The translations under genes were made by a program, and so were the position numbers. Source: Kribbella capetownensis (GTDB taxonomy: Bacteria > Actinomycetota > Actinomycetes > Propionibacteriales > Kribbellaceae). Taken from it: 64,000 nt of DNA. The stretch is from the NCBI RefSeq assembly GCF_004331485.1, contig NZ_SJKD01000004.1, positions 1 to 64,000 of the forward strand, in the 5' to 3' direction. The first letter of the stretch is position 1, and each line of letters opens with the position of its first letter. Positions 43,873-52,616 of this stretch are shown in pieces. Below the pieces are notes generated by a model. That model was not told the origin of the DNA, did not search any database, and saw only the letters and a list, made by a program, of their open reading frames with translations.

Positions 43873-44454
43873 ATGCGCAGGCTCCGCCCCCGCCGTACCT
43901 GGTCATTGCTTCTGGCAATGATCATCAGCCTGGCCACGCTGGTACCGCTCGCTCCGCCGGCCTCGGCCGCGCCCGCCAGCTACTACCTCAACGTCACCGG
44001 GCAGGCGCAGCAGAAGTCGAACTGGTGCTGGGCCGCCACCGGCAACAGCATCGCCGCGTTCTACGGGAGGCCGTACTCGCAGAACCAGTTCTGCAACCTG
44101 GCCTTCGGCAACAGCATGAACGTGACGTGTCCGAACAACCAGGCCACGCTGGCGAACGACCAGCGGGCGTTCCGGTCGATCGGGATCAGCGCCGGGAGCT
44201 ACGTCTCGTCAACGCTCAGCTTCAGCACGCTCGTCAGCGAGATCGCGGCCGGGCGGCCGGTGATGACGCGCATCGGCTGGTCGTCGGGCGGCGGCCACAT
44301 GATGGACATCATCGGATACGACTCCTCCGATTCCACCCTCGAGTACTACAACCCCTGGCCGGACGACCCGCGCTACAACTACTCGACGTACAACTGGTAC
44401 CGGTCCAACTCGCAGTTCACCTGGACCCACTCCCTGTACCGGATCGGAGCCTGA
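43873..44454 (+). CDS. secreted papain-like cysteine protease (AvrRpt2/C39-like)
   Basis: A 193-residue exported protein. GAAGGAGG lies before the ATG at 43873, and a basic Sec signal peptide (RRLRPRRTW, hydrophobic core, SASAA-type end near residue 33) follows. The mature domain has Cys52 in SNWCWAATGNSI, His142 in GGHMMDIIGYD and Asn160 in LEYYNPW, the order and spacing of papain-like peptidases of the AvrRpt2/C70 or C39-like type. The mature part is only about 160 residues. Two further Cys (about 74 and 86) could form a disulphide. The next gene starts 1 base after the stop, so the two form a pair. Confidence 0.75.
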   Translation: MRRLRPRRTWSLLLAMIISLATLVPLAPPASAAPASYYLNVTGQAQQKSNWCWAATGNSIAAFYGRPYSQNQFCNLAFGNSMNVTCPNNQATLANDQRAFRSIGISAGSYVSSTLSFSTLVSEIAAGRPVMTRIGWSSGGGHMMDIIGYDSSDSTLEYYNPWPDDPRYNYSTYNWYRSNSQFTWTHSLYRIGA

Positions 44455-44455
44455 C

Positions 44456-45235
44456 ATGCCCCGCCCGAAGAACATCCTGCTCCGTCTCGGCGCCGTACTG
44501 GCCGTCGGTCTCGGCCTTGCTCTGACCGTCGGTGCTGCTGCCGGCGCGGCCGGTCCCGAGCCGGTGTCCGGCAATGAGTTGTCAAAGGCAACCACCGCGG
44601 CGCATTCGCCGACGGCCCTCAGCCTGCTGGGCAAGGTCCCGGCCGGAGCGGCGAAGACCGCGGCCACGGTCTCGCCGGACACCCACGCGGTGTACGCGCT
44701 GAACCCCGCTTTCGTTCGCGACGCCTCGGCGCCGGTGGCGACCTTCTGGTATGCCGCGACGCCCGCCAGCAAAGGAGGTCAGGCGTTGACGGTCTACACC
44801 GCTCCCGACCCGGCCACCGGCAGTTGGCAGGCGGTCAACGTGGCGAGCGGCGACACGGAAGCCCGCATGTTCGCCGCGGCCCGAGGCGCGCTCGTCTTCA
44901 CCGAGCCTCAGATCGGCGCCTGGTACGCCGTCACCGGCACCCAGATCCGCCCCCTCAACCCCTCCGCCATCAAGTCCATCGGCCGTTTCCCGATCACCGT
45001 CGCCGCCTACAACGACCTCATCTCCACCCGCTACAACGACAAACTCCCCGGCACCCCCTATTCCACCGAAGGCAAAGCCGGCGGCTACGACACCACCGCC
45101 GCAGCACCCACCCACACCTACAACGACCTCATCCTCCGTTCCTCAGCCGGCGCCATCACCCTTGTGGGCCTGGCGTTCCTCTATCACCGCCGCATCAACC
45201 GGAGGCCCGCAGCCACCCCCCGCACCGTGCGATAG
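44456..45235 (+). CDS. exported protein with C-terminal membrane anchor, partner of protease
   Basis: A 259-residue protein of unknown function. It has an N-terminal signal sequence (LGAVLAVGLGLALTVGAAAG), an external domain of about 190 residues and a final hydrophobic segment SAGAITLVGLAFLYHR followed by a basic tail, so it should be a type I membrane protein. The external part is rich in Ala, Thr, Tyr and Pro and contains TFWYAATPASKGGQALTVYT. It starts 1 base after the protease stop. Being an inhibitor, substrate or anchor of the protease are all possible; sequence does not decide. Confidence 0.65.
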   Translation: MPRPKNILLRLGAVLAVGLGLALTVGAAAGAAGPEPVSGNELSKATTAAHSPTALSLLGKVPAGAAKTAATVSPDTHAVYALNPAFVRDASAPVATFWYAATPASKGGQALTVYTAPDPATGSWQAVNVASGDTEARMFAAARGALVFTEPQIGAWYAVTGTQIRPLNPSAIKSIGRFPITVAAYNDLISTRYNDKLPGTPYSTEGKAGGYDTTAAAPTHTYNDLILRSSAGAITLVGLAFLYHRRINRRPAATPRTVR

Positions 45236-45248
45236 GTCCTAGAGCAAT

Positions 45249-45290
45249 CGGCAGGTCAGACCGGGCTGTCCCCACCGACCTGACCTGCCG
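45249..45290. terminator. hairpin between convergent genes
   Basis: CGGCAGGTCAG, 20 bases, CTGACCTGCCG: a perfect 11-bp stem between the protease-partner stop and the stop of the minus-strand nuclease-like gene. Confidence 0.6.
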
Positions 45291-45302
45291 ACCCACCACC
45301 CG

Positions 45303-46166
45303 TCACCACCGCCGAGGCAACCGAGGCTGCCGGCAAAGGAAGGCGCCTACGGCGAGTTCGAGGGCGGGGTAGCTGCCCCAGAGGTCGGTTCGCCGGACAG
45401 GGATGACGTGCCAGCCAAGGGCGTCCAGTTCGGTGCGGCGGGTCTCGTCGCGCAACTGTTGTTTGTGCGTGGAGTGCCACTGGTCGCTGTCGTACTCGAG
45501 CCCCAACCGCTTCCCATCCACTGGCCGATCGGGGTAGCCGAGGTCCAGACGGTAGGTGCGGTTCCGGCCGTCCACGCGGACTTGGAGATCGGGCCGTCCG
45601 AAGCCGGCGTCAATCAATCGCAGCCGTAGCCACGACTCACCCGGCGACGCTGCGCGGGCGTCTGCGTAGGTCAAAATCTGCCGCCCCTGGGAGTTGCTGT
45701 GCTCGGGGAAGTACGCCGCGGCCGCGCTTTCCAACTGTTGCCGACTGACGACCTGGGAGTGCAGGAGAGCGTCCACAGCAGACAGCGCGAAGGGGCGGTC
45801 CAGGTGCTGCGCGAGTTCAATTGCAGTCGCGGCAGGCGTGATTACCTTGAGGCCCAGCACTTCGACAGTTGGGCAGGGATGGGAGGTCCACTGCGGGCTG
45901 ATCGCGGGCTCGGGGCTCAACGCCGTCGTGTCGATCCCGTGCAGCCACGCGGCGGCTCGGCCCCGCACGACAGCCTCGGGTGGTACGACGAGGCGCAGTG
46001 AGTCAGCTCGGAGCGCGGGGGAGTCCGGCACCCGGATGTCGACGTACACCCCGCGCATGACTTGGCGGATCTCGCCGCGCGCCAGGAGCCAACGGAGCTT
46101 GCGGCCGACCTGGTAGGCGCGGAAAGGGATGCCACAGAAGTACAGGGGCAGTTCAGCAGGCAGCAT
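45303..46166 (-). CDS. AbiEi-like N-terminus fused to DUF559/Vsr-like nuclease domain
   Basis: A 287-residue cytosolic protein. The first half looks like the winged-helix and second domain of AbiEi-type antitoxin-like proteins (LLARGEIRQVMRGVYVDIRV, RGRAAAWLHGI, and TPAATAIELAQHL). The C-terminal 115 residues match the DUF559/very-short-patch endonuclease fold: GESWLRLRLIDAGF, then YRLDLGYPDRPVDGKRLGLEY, DSDQWHSTHKQQLRDETRR and LDALGWHVIPV. Glu, Asp and Glu/Asp residues expected for metal binding are present. This combination is common in Actinobacteria as single genes without an AbiEii toxin, and its role is unknown. Confidence 0.8.
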   Translation of the reverse strand: MLPAELPLYFCGIPFRAYQVGRKLRWLLARGEIRQVMRGVYVDIRVPDSPALRADSLRLVVPPEAVVRGRAAAWLHGIDTTALSPEPAISPQWTSHPCPTVEVLGLKVITPAATAIELAQHLDRPFALSAVDALLHSQVVSRQQLESAAAAYFPEHSNSQGRQILTYADARAASPGESWLRLRLIDAGFGRPDLQVRVDGRNRTYRLDLGYPDRPVDGKRLGLEYDSDQWHSTHKQQLRDETRRTELDALGWHVIPVRRTDLWGSYPALELAVGAFLCRQPRLPRRW

Positions 46167-46219
46167 CCGGACAGGATGGCTTAACTAGGCTGCTGCGTGC
46201 TGAACGTCATCCACAGGCT

Positions 46220-47446
46220 TCAGCTGAAGTCGGTGAGGGCGTTTTGGGCTTGGGTTAGCCATTCCCGGCGGGCGGCTATGGCTTCGCGGGCTTCGGTGGC
46301 TTTGCGGGTGTTGCCTTGGGATTCGGCCTTGGCGGCTTGCTTCTCCAGGTCGGCGATGAGGGACTGGAGTTGCTTGACGGTCGCCTCGGCTCGGGCGCGG
46401 GCCTCGGGGTTGCTGCGGTTCCAGACCTCGTCTTCGGCGGCCTTGACGGCCTGCTCAACGGCGCGCAGGCGGGAGTCTACGGAGCGCATCGCGTCGCGCG
46501 GGACCTTGCCGATCTGGTCCCAGCGGTCGAGGTACTCGCGCAACTGCTCGCGGGCGGCCTTCGCGTCGTCCACCGGCAGGATCGTCTCGATCTCCACCAG
46601 CAGGGCCTCTTTGGCGCGGAGGTTCTCGACCTGCTCGGCGTTCTCCTCGGCCTGGATGGCGTCGCGCGCACCGAAGAACGTGTCCTGGGCGGCGCGGAAG
46701 CGCGCCCACAGCTTGTCGTCCACCTCGCGCGGCGCAGGCCCGGCGGCCTTCCACTGCCGCATCAGATCCCGGAAGCGGCCCGACGTCGGACCCCACTCGG
46801 TCGACCCCGCGAGCGTCTCCGCCTCGGCCGCGAGCCGCTCCTTCACCACAGCCGCCTCCTCACGCTTGGAGGACAGCTCGGCGAAGTGCTGCTTGCGATG
46901 CCGGGTGTACGTCGTCCGCGCGGACGAGAAGCGGTGCCACAGCTCATCGTCCGACGACTTGTCCAGCCGCGGCAGCGCCTTCCACTCGTCGAGTAGTTCG
47001 CGCAGGCGGGTGACGCCGTGGCGCCAGTCGGTGCCGGCTGCGATGGTCTCGGCCTCGGTGGCGATCTTGGTCTTGGCGGAGCGCGCTTCCTCGACCTTCG
47101 CGGCGCGTTCGGCCTTGCGCCGCTCGCGCTGCTGGGCGACGAGCGGGGTGAGCGCCTCGAGCCGGGTCCGCAGGCCGTCGAGATCGCCGACCGCCTGGGC
47201 CTCCTCGATCGAGCTGGTCACCTTCTTCACCGCGGCGCGGGCGTCGTCGGGCGACACGGTGCCCGCCTGGACCCGCTGTTCGAGCAGATCCACCTCGAAC
47301 GCCAAGGCGTCGTACCGGCGGGTGTAGAAGGCGAGGGCCTCCTCTGGCTTGGCGTCCGGCCACTGGCCGACCGCGCGTTCACCGTCCTTGGTCCGTACGA
47401 AGACCGTTCCGTCCTCCGCTACCCGGCCCCAGCTCTCTCCGGCCAC
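46220..47446 (-). CDS. DUF349 domain protein
   Basis: A 408-residue, highly charged, mostly helical protein with repeated DUF349 units, each centred on a Trp-containing helix (LRELLDEWKALPRLDK, FRDLMRQWKAAGPAPREVDD, LREYLDRWDQIGKVPRDA). The GTG at 47446 is preferred, with AAGGGG 8 bases upstream; a start at 47512 would lack that site. A small N-terminal beta part (SWGRVAEDGTVFVRTKDGER) precedes the helices. Function is unknown; the family is conserved next to relA or hisS in Actinobacteria. Long Ala/Arg/Glu coiled coils suggest a scaffold or RNA-related role, which is inference. Confidence 0.85.
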   Translation of the reverse strand: MAGESWGRVAEDGTVFVRTKDGERAVGQWPDAKPEEALAFYTRRYDALAFEVDLLEQRVQAGTVSPDDARAAVKKVTSSIEEAQAVGDLDGLRTRLEALTPLVAQQRERRKAERAAKVEEARSAKTKIATEAETIAAGTDWRHGVTRLRELLDEWKALPRLDKSSDDELWHRFSSARTTYTRHRKQHFAELSSKREEAAVVKERLAAEAETLAGSTEWGPTSGRFRDLMRQWKAAGPAPREVDDKLWARFRAAQDTFFGARDAIQAEENAEQVENLRAKEALLVEIETILPVDDAKAAREQLREYLDRWDQIGKVPRDAMRSVDSRLRAVEQAVKAAEDEVWNRSNPEARARAEATVKQLQSLIADLEKQAAKAESQGNTRKATEAREAIAARREWLTQAQNALTDFS

Positions 47447-47614
47447 AACTCGCCCCTTCCGGCGGTATGTACTGCGCTCGTGCCCATTCTGGTCAGTCCC
47501 TGGTCCAACCACGCGATCACGGCCTGTCCGGGCGCGTCGAGGCGCTTTCTCGACGCTTATCCCTGAACAATCACAAACTCCCGTCGCGGACGCAACGGTG
47601 TTGCGTCACAATCC

Positions 47615-47636
47615 GGTTCGTTCTGCACGACGAACC
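47615..47636. promoter_or_regulatory. inverted repeat upstream of the MBL-hisS-aspS operon
   Basis: GGTTCGT, 8 bases, ACGAACC: perfect 7-bp arms 46 bases before the MBL gene start. Could be an operator; not a LexA box, whose spacer is 4. Confidence 0.35.
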
Positions 47637-47681
47637 ACCGGTAGCCTTGGGTGGTCCCGAACCGTTCCAGGAAGGTCAGTC

Positions 47682-48380
47682 GTGCTCATCGCCGGGTTCC
47701 CCGCGGGGTCGTGGGGTACGAACTGTTACGTCGTCGCCACCGGCCAGGGCGCGGAATGCATCGTTGTCGACCCGGGCCAGGACGCGGCCGCGGGCGTCGA
47801 GCAGGTGGTCCGGGAGAACAAGCTCAAACCGGTCGCCGTTCTGCTCACACACGGTCACATCGACCACATGTTCTCGGTCCTGCCGGTCTGCGGGACGTAC
47901 GCCGCGACCGCCTGGATCCACCCGGACGACCGGCACCTGCTGACCGACCCGATGGCCGGCCTCAGCCCGGAGACGGCCCGGATGCTGCTGGGCGGCAACC
48001 ACGAGTTCGCCGAGCCTGACGACGTCTCCGAACTCAAGGACGGCCTGAGCCTCGAGCTGGCCGGCCTCGGCTTCACCGTGGACCACACGCCGGGGCACAC
48101 CCGGGGTTCGGTCACGTTCACCACGCCGTACGACGGGCCGGAAAACAACGGAGCCGTGCCCGCAATTCTTTTCTCCGGTGACGTGTTGTTCGCCGGGTCG
48201 ATCGGCCGGACGGATCTGCCTGGCGGCGACCATCCGGCCATGCTGCATACGTTGGCCACCAAGATCCTGCCGATGCGCGACGAGATCGTCGTCCTGCCGG
48301 GTCATGGTGGCCAGACCACGATCGGCCGAGAGAAGGCGACCAACCCCTACTTGCAGGACCTGGAGATACCGAAACCATGA
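47682..48380 (+). CDS. metallo-beta-lactamase-fold hydrolase, glyoxalase II-like
   Basis: A 232-residue enzyme. The GTG at 47682 has AGGAAGG 7 bases upstream and fits the family N-terminus VLIAGFPAGSWGTNCYVV. The zinc motif THGHIDHM (HxHxDH) and later metal ligands (HTPGHTRGS, LFSGDVLF, LPGHGGQT) are complete. It corresponds by position to the M. tuberculosis hydrolase next to hisS (Rv2581c, recalled). Hydrolysis of S-lactoylglutathione or a mycothiol thioester is a guess; Actinobacteria lack glutathione. It overlaps hisS by 4 bases. Confidence 0.88.
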   Translation: MLIAGFPAGSWGTNCYVVATGQGAECIVVDPGQDAAAGVEQVVRENKLKPVAVLLTHGHIDHMFSVLPVCGTYAATAWIHPDDRHLLTDPMAGLSPETARMLLGGNHEFAEPDDVSELKDGLSLELAGLGFTVDHTPGHTRGSVTFTTPYDGPENNGAVPAILFSGDVLFAGSIGRTDLPGGDHPAMLHTLATKILPMRDEIVVLPGHGGQTTIGREKATNPYLQDLEIPKP

Positions 48381-49726
48381 GCAAGGTGACCCCACTCAGC
48401 GGGTTCCCCGAGTTTTTGCCGGCAGATCGCATCGTCGAGCAGCAGTTCCTCGACGTGATCCGGGAGACGTTCGAACTGCACGGGTTCGCGTCGATCGAGA
48501 CCCGCGCGGTCGAGCCGGTCGAGCGTTTGTCCAACCAGGGCGAGGATGCGGACAAGGAGATCTACGGCGTACGGCGCCTCGCGGCCGGCGCCGACGAGGA
48601 CGCGGCGCTCGGACTGCACTTCGACCTGACCGTGCCGTTCGCGCGCTACGTGCTGGAGCACAGCGGCAACCTGGTCTTCCCGTTCCGCCGCTACCAGATC
48701 CAGAAGGTCTGGCGGGGTGAGCGCCCGCAGGAGGGCCGCTACCGCGAGTTCACCCAGGCCGACGTCGACATCATCGACTCCGGCGAGCTGCCGAACCACT
48801 ACGAGGTCGAGCTACCGCTGGTGATCGCCGACGCGCTGCGCCGGCTGCCGGTGCCGGAGTTCGTGATCAAGGTCAACAACCGCAAGATCCCCGAGGGCTT
48901 CTACCGCGGCCTCGGTCTGGACGACGTCACCTCGGTGCTGCGGATCGTCGACAAGATCGACAAGATCGGCCCGGAGAAGGTCGTCGAGCGGCTGATGGAG
49001 GCGGGTGCGACCGACAAGCAGGCGCGGCTCGCGGTGCAACTGGCCGACATCTCCAGTACGGACACGTCGTTCGCCGATCAGGTCCGCGCGCTGGGCGTCG
49101 AGCACCCGACGCTGGACGAGGGCCTCGAGCAGCTGAGCCACGTGATGGCGGCGGCCGCCGAGCACGCGCCCGGCCTGCTGATGGCCGACCTGCGGATCGC
49201 CCGCGGCCTGGACTACTACACCGGCGCGGTCTACGAGCTCTACCTGGTCGGCCAGGAGTCGTTCGGGTCGGTCGGTGGCGGCGGCCGGTACGACGCCCTC
49301 GCGTCCGACGGCAAAACGACGTACCCGGGTGTGGGGATCTCGATCGGCGTGTCCCGGCTGGTGCACCGGCTGGTCAGCCAGGGGCTGCTCAAGGGCACCC
49401 GCAGTACGCCGACCGCCGTACTCGTGGCCCTGACCGCGGAAGAGGACCGGGCCGAGGCGATGCGGACCGCGGCGACGCTGCGCGGCCGGGGGATCCCGGT
49501 CGAGGTGGCGCCGGCCGCGGCGAAGTTCGGCAAGCAGATCCGGTTCGCGGACCGGCGGGGGATCCCGTTCGTCTGGTTCAGCACCGAGAACGGTCCCGAG
49601 GTCAAGGACATCCGCAGCGGTGAGCAGGTGCCCGCCGACGCCGCGACCTGGACGCCGCCCGAGGCCGACATTCGTCCACGCACTGAATCGACACAGCTCG
49701 ACACCACTACCCAGGAGAACTCGTGA
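48377..49726 (+). CDS. hisS: histidine--tRNA ligase
   Basis: A 449-residue class II synthetase. It has [19 protein letters not shown], motif 2 ([23 protein letters not shown]), the histidine-specific loop [14 protein letters not shown], motif 3 around [15 protein letters not shown] and a C-terminal anticodon domain (about 330-430, [19 protein letters not shown]). It is of the longer actinobacterial type and ends with a Thr/Gln/Ser-rich tail. It overlaps both its neighbours by 4 bases. Confidence 0.96.
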   Translation: MSKVTPLSGFPEFLPADRIVEQQFLDVIRETFELHGFASIETRAVEPVERLSNQGEDADKEIYGVRRLAAGADEDAALGLHFDLTVPFARYVLEHSGNLVFPFRRYQIQKVWRGERPQEGRYREFTQADVDIIDSGELPNHYEVELPLVIADALRRLPVPEFVIKVNNRKIPEGFYRGLGLDDVTSVLRIVDKIDKIGPEKVVERLMEAGATDKQARLAVQLADISSTDTSFADQVRALGVEHPTLDEGLEQLSHVMAAAAEHAPGLLMADLRIARGLDYYTGAVYELYLVGQESFGSVGGGGRYDALASDGKTTYPGVGISIGVSRLVHRLVSQGLLKGTRSTPTAVLVALTAEEDRAEAMRTAATLRGRGIPVEVAPAAAKFGKQIRFADRRGIPFVWFSTENGPEVKDIRSGEQVPADAATWTPPEADIRPRTESTQLDTTTQENS

Positions 49727-51501
49727 TCCGTACCCATTCCGCAGGCTCGTTGCGCGCCGAGCACACCGGGCAGACCGTGATCCTGGCGGGCTGGGTGGCG
49801 CGGCGGCGCGATCACGGTGGCGTGGCCTTCATCGACCTGCGCGACTCGACCGGCACCGTGCAGGTGGTCATCCGCGACGAGGACGCCGCGCACGGCCTGC
49901 GCTCGGAGTACTGCCTGAAGATCGTCGGCGAGGTCGCGCTCCGCCCGGAGGGCAACGCGAACCCGAATCTCCCGACCGGCGAGATCGAGATCATCACCAC
50001 CGAGGTCGAGGTGCTGAACGAGGCCGCCCCGCTGCCGTTCCCGGTCGAGGAGCACCACGCGACTCCGGTGAACGAAGAGGTCCGGCTGAAGTACCGGTAC
50101 CTCGACCTGCGCCGCCAGGGCCCGGGTACGGCGATCCGCCTGCGCAGCGACGTGAACAAGGCGGCTCGCGAGGTGCTGGCCAAGCACGACTTCGTCGAGA
50201 TCGAGACGCCGACGCTGACCCGCTCCACGCCGGAAGGCGCGCGCGACTTCCTCGTGCCCGCTCGCCTGCAGCCGGGCAGCTGGTACGCGCTGCCGCAGTC
50301 GCCGCAGCTGTTCAAGCAGTTGCTGATGGTGGCCGGGATGGAGCGGTACTTCCAGATCGCCCGCTGCTACCGCGACGAGGACTTCCGCGCCGACCGGCAG
50401 CCGGAGTTCACCCAGCTCGACATCGAGATGAGCTTCGTCGACCAGGACGACATCATCGCGCTGTCCGAAGAGGTCCTGACCGCGCTCTGGAAGCTGGTCG
50501 GGTACGACGTCCAGACGCCGATCCCGCGGATGACGTACGCCGAGGCGATGGCGCGGTTCGGCAGCGACAAGCCGGACCTGCGGATGGGCCTGGAGCTGGT
50601 GGAGTGCACGGAGTACTTCAAGAACACGCCGTTCCGGGTGTTCCAGGCGCCGTACGTCGGTGCCGTCGTGATGCCCGGGGGAGCGGACCAGCCGCGCAAG
50701 CAGCTGGACGCGTGGCAGGACTGGGCCAAGCAGCGCGGCGCCAAGGGTCTCGCGTACGTCCTGGTCGGTCAGGACGGCGAGCTCGGCGGCCCGGTGGCCA
50801 AGAACCTGTCCGACGAGGAGCGCGCGGGCATCGCCGACCACGTTGGTGCGAAGCCGGGTGACTGCATCTTCTTCGCTGCTGGCCCGGTCAAGTCGTCGCG
50901 GGCGCTGCTCGGCGCGGCCCGGTTGGAGATCGGCCGCCGCGGTGGATTGATCGACGAGTCGACCTGGTCGTTCGTGTGGGTCGTCGACGCGCCGCTGTTC
51001 GAGCCGGCCGATGAGGCGACCGCCGCCGGTGACGTTGCCGTCGGTTCGGGTGCCTGGACCGCGGTCCACCACGCCTTCACCTCGCCGAAGCCGGACTCGC
51101 TGGAGACCTTCGACACCGACCCGGGCTCGGCGCTGGCATACGCGTACGACATCGTCTGCAACGGCAACGAGATCGGCGGCGGGTCGATTCGTATCCACCG
51201 CGAGGACGTGCAGAAGCGGGTCTTCAAGGTGATGGGCCTGACCGACGAGGAGGCTTCGGAGAAGTTCGGCTTCCTGCTCGACGCGTTCAAGTTCGGCGCG
51301 CCGCCGCACGGCGGGATCGCGTTCGGCTGGGACCGGATCACCGCGCTGCTGGCCGGCACCGAGTCGATCCGCGACGTGATCGCGTTCCCGAAGTCCGGCG
51401 GCGGGTACGACCCGCTGACCGCCGCGCCGGCGCCGATCACCGCCGCGCAGCGCAAGGAGGCCGGCGTCGACGCGAAGCCGGAGCCGAAGGACAAGTCGTA
51501 G
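49723..51501 (+). CDS. aspS: aspartate--tRNA ligase (possibly Asp/Asn, bacterial type)
   Basis: A 592-residue bacterial-type AspRS: OB-fold anticodon domain first ([20 protein letters not shown] followed by LRDSTG), then motif 2 ([20 protein letters not shown]), the bacterial GAD insertion (about 300-420) and motif 3 ([16 protein letters not shown]). GTG start with CAGGAG upstream, overlapping hisS by 4 bases. Whether it is discriminating or also charges tRNA-Asn, which would need GatCAB, was not tested. A long hairpin follows 28 bases after the stop. Confidence 0.95.
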   Translation: MIRTHSAGSLRAEHTGQTVILAGWVARRRDHGGVAFIDLRDSTGTVQVVIRDEDAAHGLRSEYCLKIVGEVALRPEGNANPNLPTGEIEIITTEVEVLNEAAPLPFPVEEHHATPVNEEVRLKYRYLDLRRQGPGTAIRLRSDVNKAAREVLAKHDFVEIETPTLTRSTPEGARDFLVPARLQPGSWYALPQSPQLFKQLLMVAGMERYFQIARCYRDEDFRADRQPEFTQLDIEMSFVDQDDIIALSEEVLTALWKLVGYDVQTPIPRMTYAEAMARFGSDKPDLRMGLELVECTEYFKNTPFRVFQAPYVGAVVMPGGADQPRKQLDAWQDWAKQRGAKGLAYVLVGQDGELGGPVAKNLSDEERAGIADHVGAKPGDCIFFAAGPVKSSRALLGAARLEIGRRGGLIDESTWSFVWVVDAPLFEPADEATAAGDVAVGSGAWTAVHHAFTSPKPDSLETFDTDPGSALAYAYDIVCNGNEIGGGSIRIHREDVQKRVFKVMGLTDEEASEKFGFLLDAFKFGAPPHGGIAFGWDRITALLAGTESIRDVIAFPKSGGGYDPLTAAPAPITAAQRKEAGVDAKPEPKDKS

Positions 51502-51529
51502 TCGAAAGGGTTGAGCTCGACCCGGTCGT

Positions 51530-51593
51530 GAAGGAAACTGGCGGCGTCGTGAGAAGGCTTGGTCAGCTTTTCACGGCGCCGCCCGTCTCCTTC
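51530..51593 (+). ncRNA. long near-symmetric hairpin in the leader of the SH3-GH19 gene
   Basis: GAAGGA, GGCGGCG, CGTGA and AAG on the left pair with CTT, TCACG, CGCCGCC and TCCTTC on the right around a 10-base loop. They are separated only by a symmetric 4x4 internal loop and two 1x1 mismatches, giving 21 base pairs over 64 bases. It ends 16 bases before the ATG of the secreted hydrolase. It may terminate aspS, or act as a leader element or protein site; there is no T-tract after it. Confidence 0.55.
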
Positions 51594-51609
51594 CGCCCCG
51601 GGAGTGCTC

Positions 51610-52557
51610 ATGCGTCGTCTGCTCACTGCGGTGTTCGCCTGTCTAGGCATCACCGCGACCGCCTTGGTCGCCGCGTCACCGGCGTACGCGACCGTCTTCC
51701 AGACCTACGGCACCGGCGTGAACGTCCGCGCCGACGCCTACCTGTCGTCCGCCGTCGTCGGGACGCTGGCCGGTCCGACGTCCATCGACGTGGACTGCCA
51801 GAAGGAGGGTGACCTGGTCACCGTCTCCGGCGGTTCGAGCAGGTGGTGGGCGCACGTACCGGCCCTCGGCGGGTACGTCACCGTCGCGTACGTCGCGATT
51901 CCCGAGGACAAGTTGCCCGGCGTGCCGGACTGCGACGGCGAGGTCCCGCCGCCGGCCGGTGACATCACGCTGGCCGACGTCCAGGCGATGTTCGGCACCC
52001 GGATCGCGAACCCGTCGATCGTCCAGACCGGATTGCCGTCGCTGAACCAGGCGATGCGGGACGCCAGCATCAACACGCCGTACCGCAAGGCCGCGTTCCT
52101 GGCCACGCTGGTGCACGAGTCGCGGCTGGAGTACAACATCCGTGAGATCGGCGATACCCGCCCGTACGGCGGCCGCGGCTACATCCAGCTGACCGGCGAC
52201 TTCAACTACGGCCCGGCCGGCCAGTACCTCGGTATCGACCTGCTCGGCAACCCGGACCTCGCGCTGTCGCTGCAGTGGAGCGCGCCGATCGCGCGCTGGT
52301 ACTGGACCGTTGCCCGCAACATCAATCCGTACGCCGACAACCTCGACATGGGCCGGGTCAACGCGGCCATCGGCTACCCGGCCGGCGCGGAGGACCAGCG
52401 GCGCTGCGACTCGTTCAAGAACGCGATCCGCTATCTCACCGGATCCGTCCCCGGCGGAGTCATCTGCACCCGCCCGGCCAAGCTCGCCGGCGACACCAGC
52501 AAGCTGACCCGCACTCAGTTCGACGCCCTCGCCAAGAACGGCGGCGGCCTCGGCTGA
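51610..52557 (+). CDS. secreted SH3b-GH19 chitinase/lysozyme-like protein
   Basis: A 315-residue exported protein. The signal peptide (RRLLTAVFACLGITATALVAASPAYA) is followed by an SH3b-type wall-binding domain (about 30-95, YGTGVNVRADAYLSSAVVG). The C-terminal part has the GH19/lysozyme fold: HESRLEYNIREIG with the likely catalytic Glu, and GGRGYIQLTGDFNYG, the GH19 signature. The substrate could be chitin or peptidoglycan; the SH3b domain favours a cell-wall role. ATG with GGGAG 6-10 bases upstream. A strong terminator follows. Confidence 0.8.
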   Translation: MRRLLTAVFACLGITATALVAASPAYATVFQTYGTGVNVRADAYLSSAVVGTLAGPTSIDVDCQKEGDLVTVSGGSSRWWAHVPALGGYVTVAYVAIPEDKLPGVPDCDGEVPPPAGDITLADVQAMFGTRIANPSIVQTGLPSLNQAMRDASINTPYRKAAFLATLVHESRLEYNIREIGDTRPYGGRGYIQLTGDFNYGPAGQYLGIDLLGNPDLALSLQWSAPIARWYWTVARNINPYADNLDMGRVNAAIGYPAGAEDQRRCDSFKNAIRYLTGSVPGGVICTRPAKLAGDTSKLTRTQFDALAKNGGGLG

Positions 52558-52577
52558 CCCCTCTACAGCCGAGGCGA

Positions 52578-52609
52578 GCCGGCCGGACCCCCCCGATGGT
52601 CCGGCCGGC
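52578..52609. terminator. strong hairpin between convergent genes
   Basis: GCCGGCCGGACC, 8-base loop, GGTCCGGCCGGC: perfect 12-bp stem, with outer GAGGCG/CGCCTC that can extend it. It lies between the SH3-GH19 stop and the stop of the anti-sigma-like gene. Confidence 0.8.
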
Positions 52610-52616
52610 GGCCGCC

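Noticed and set aside
47615..47636. Second LexA box
   Set aside because: The arms are GGTTCGT/ACGAACC with an 8-base spacer, not TCGAAC-N4-GTTCGA.
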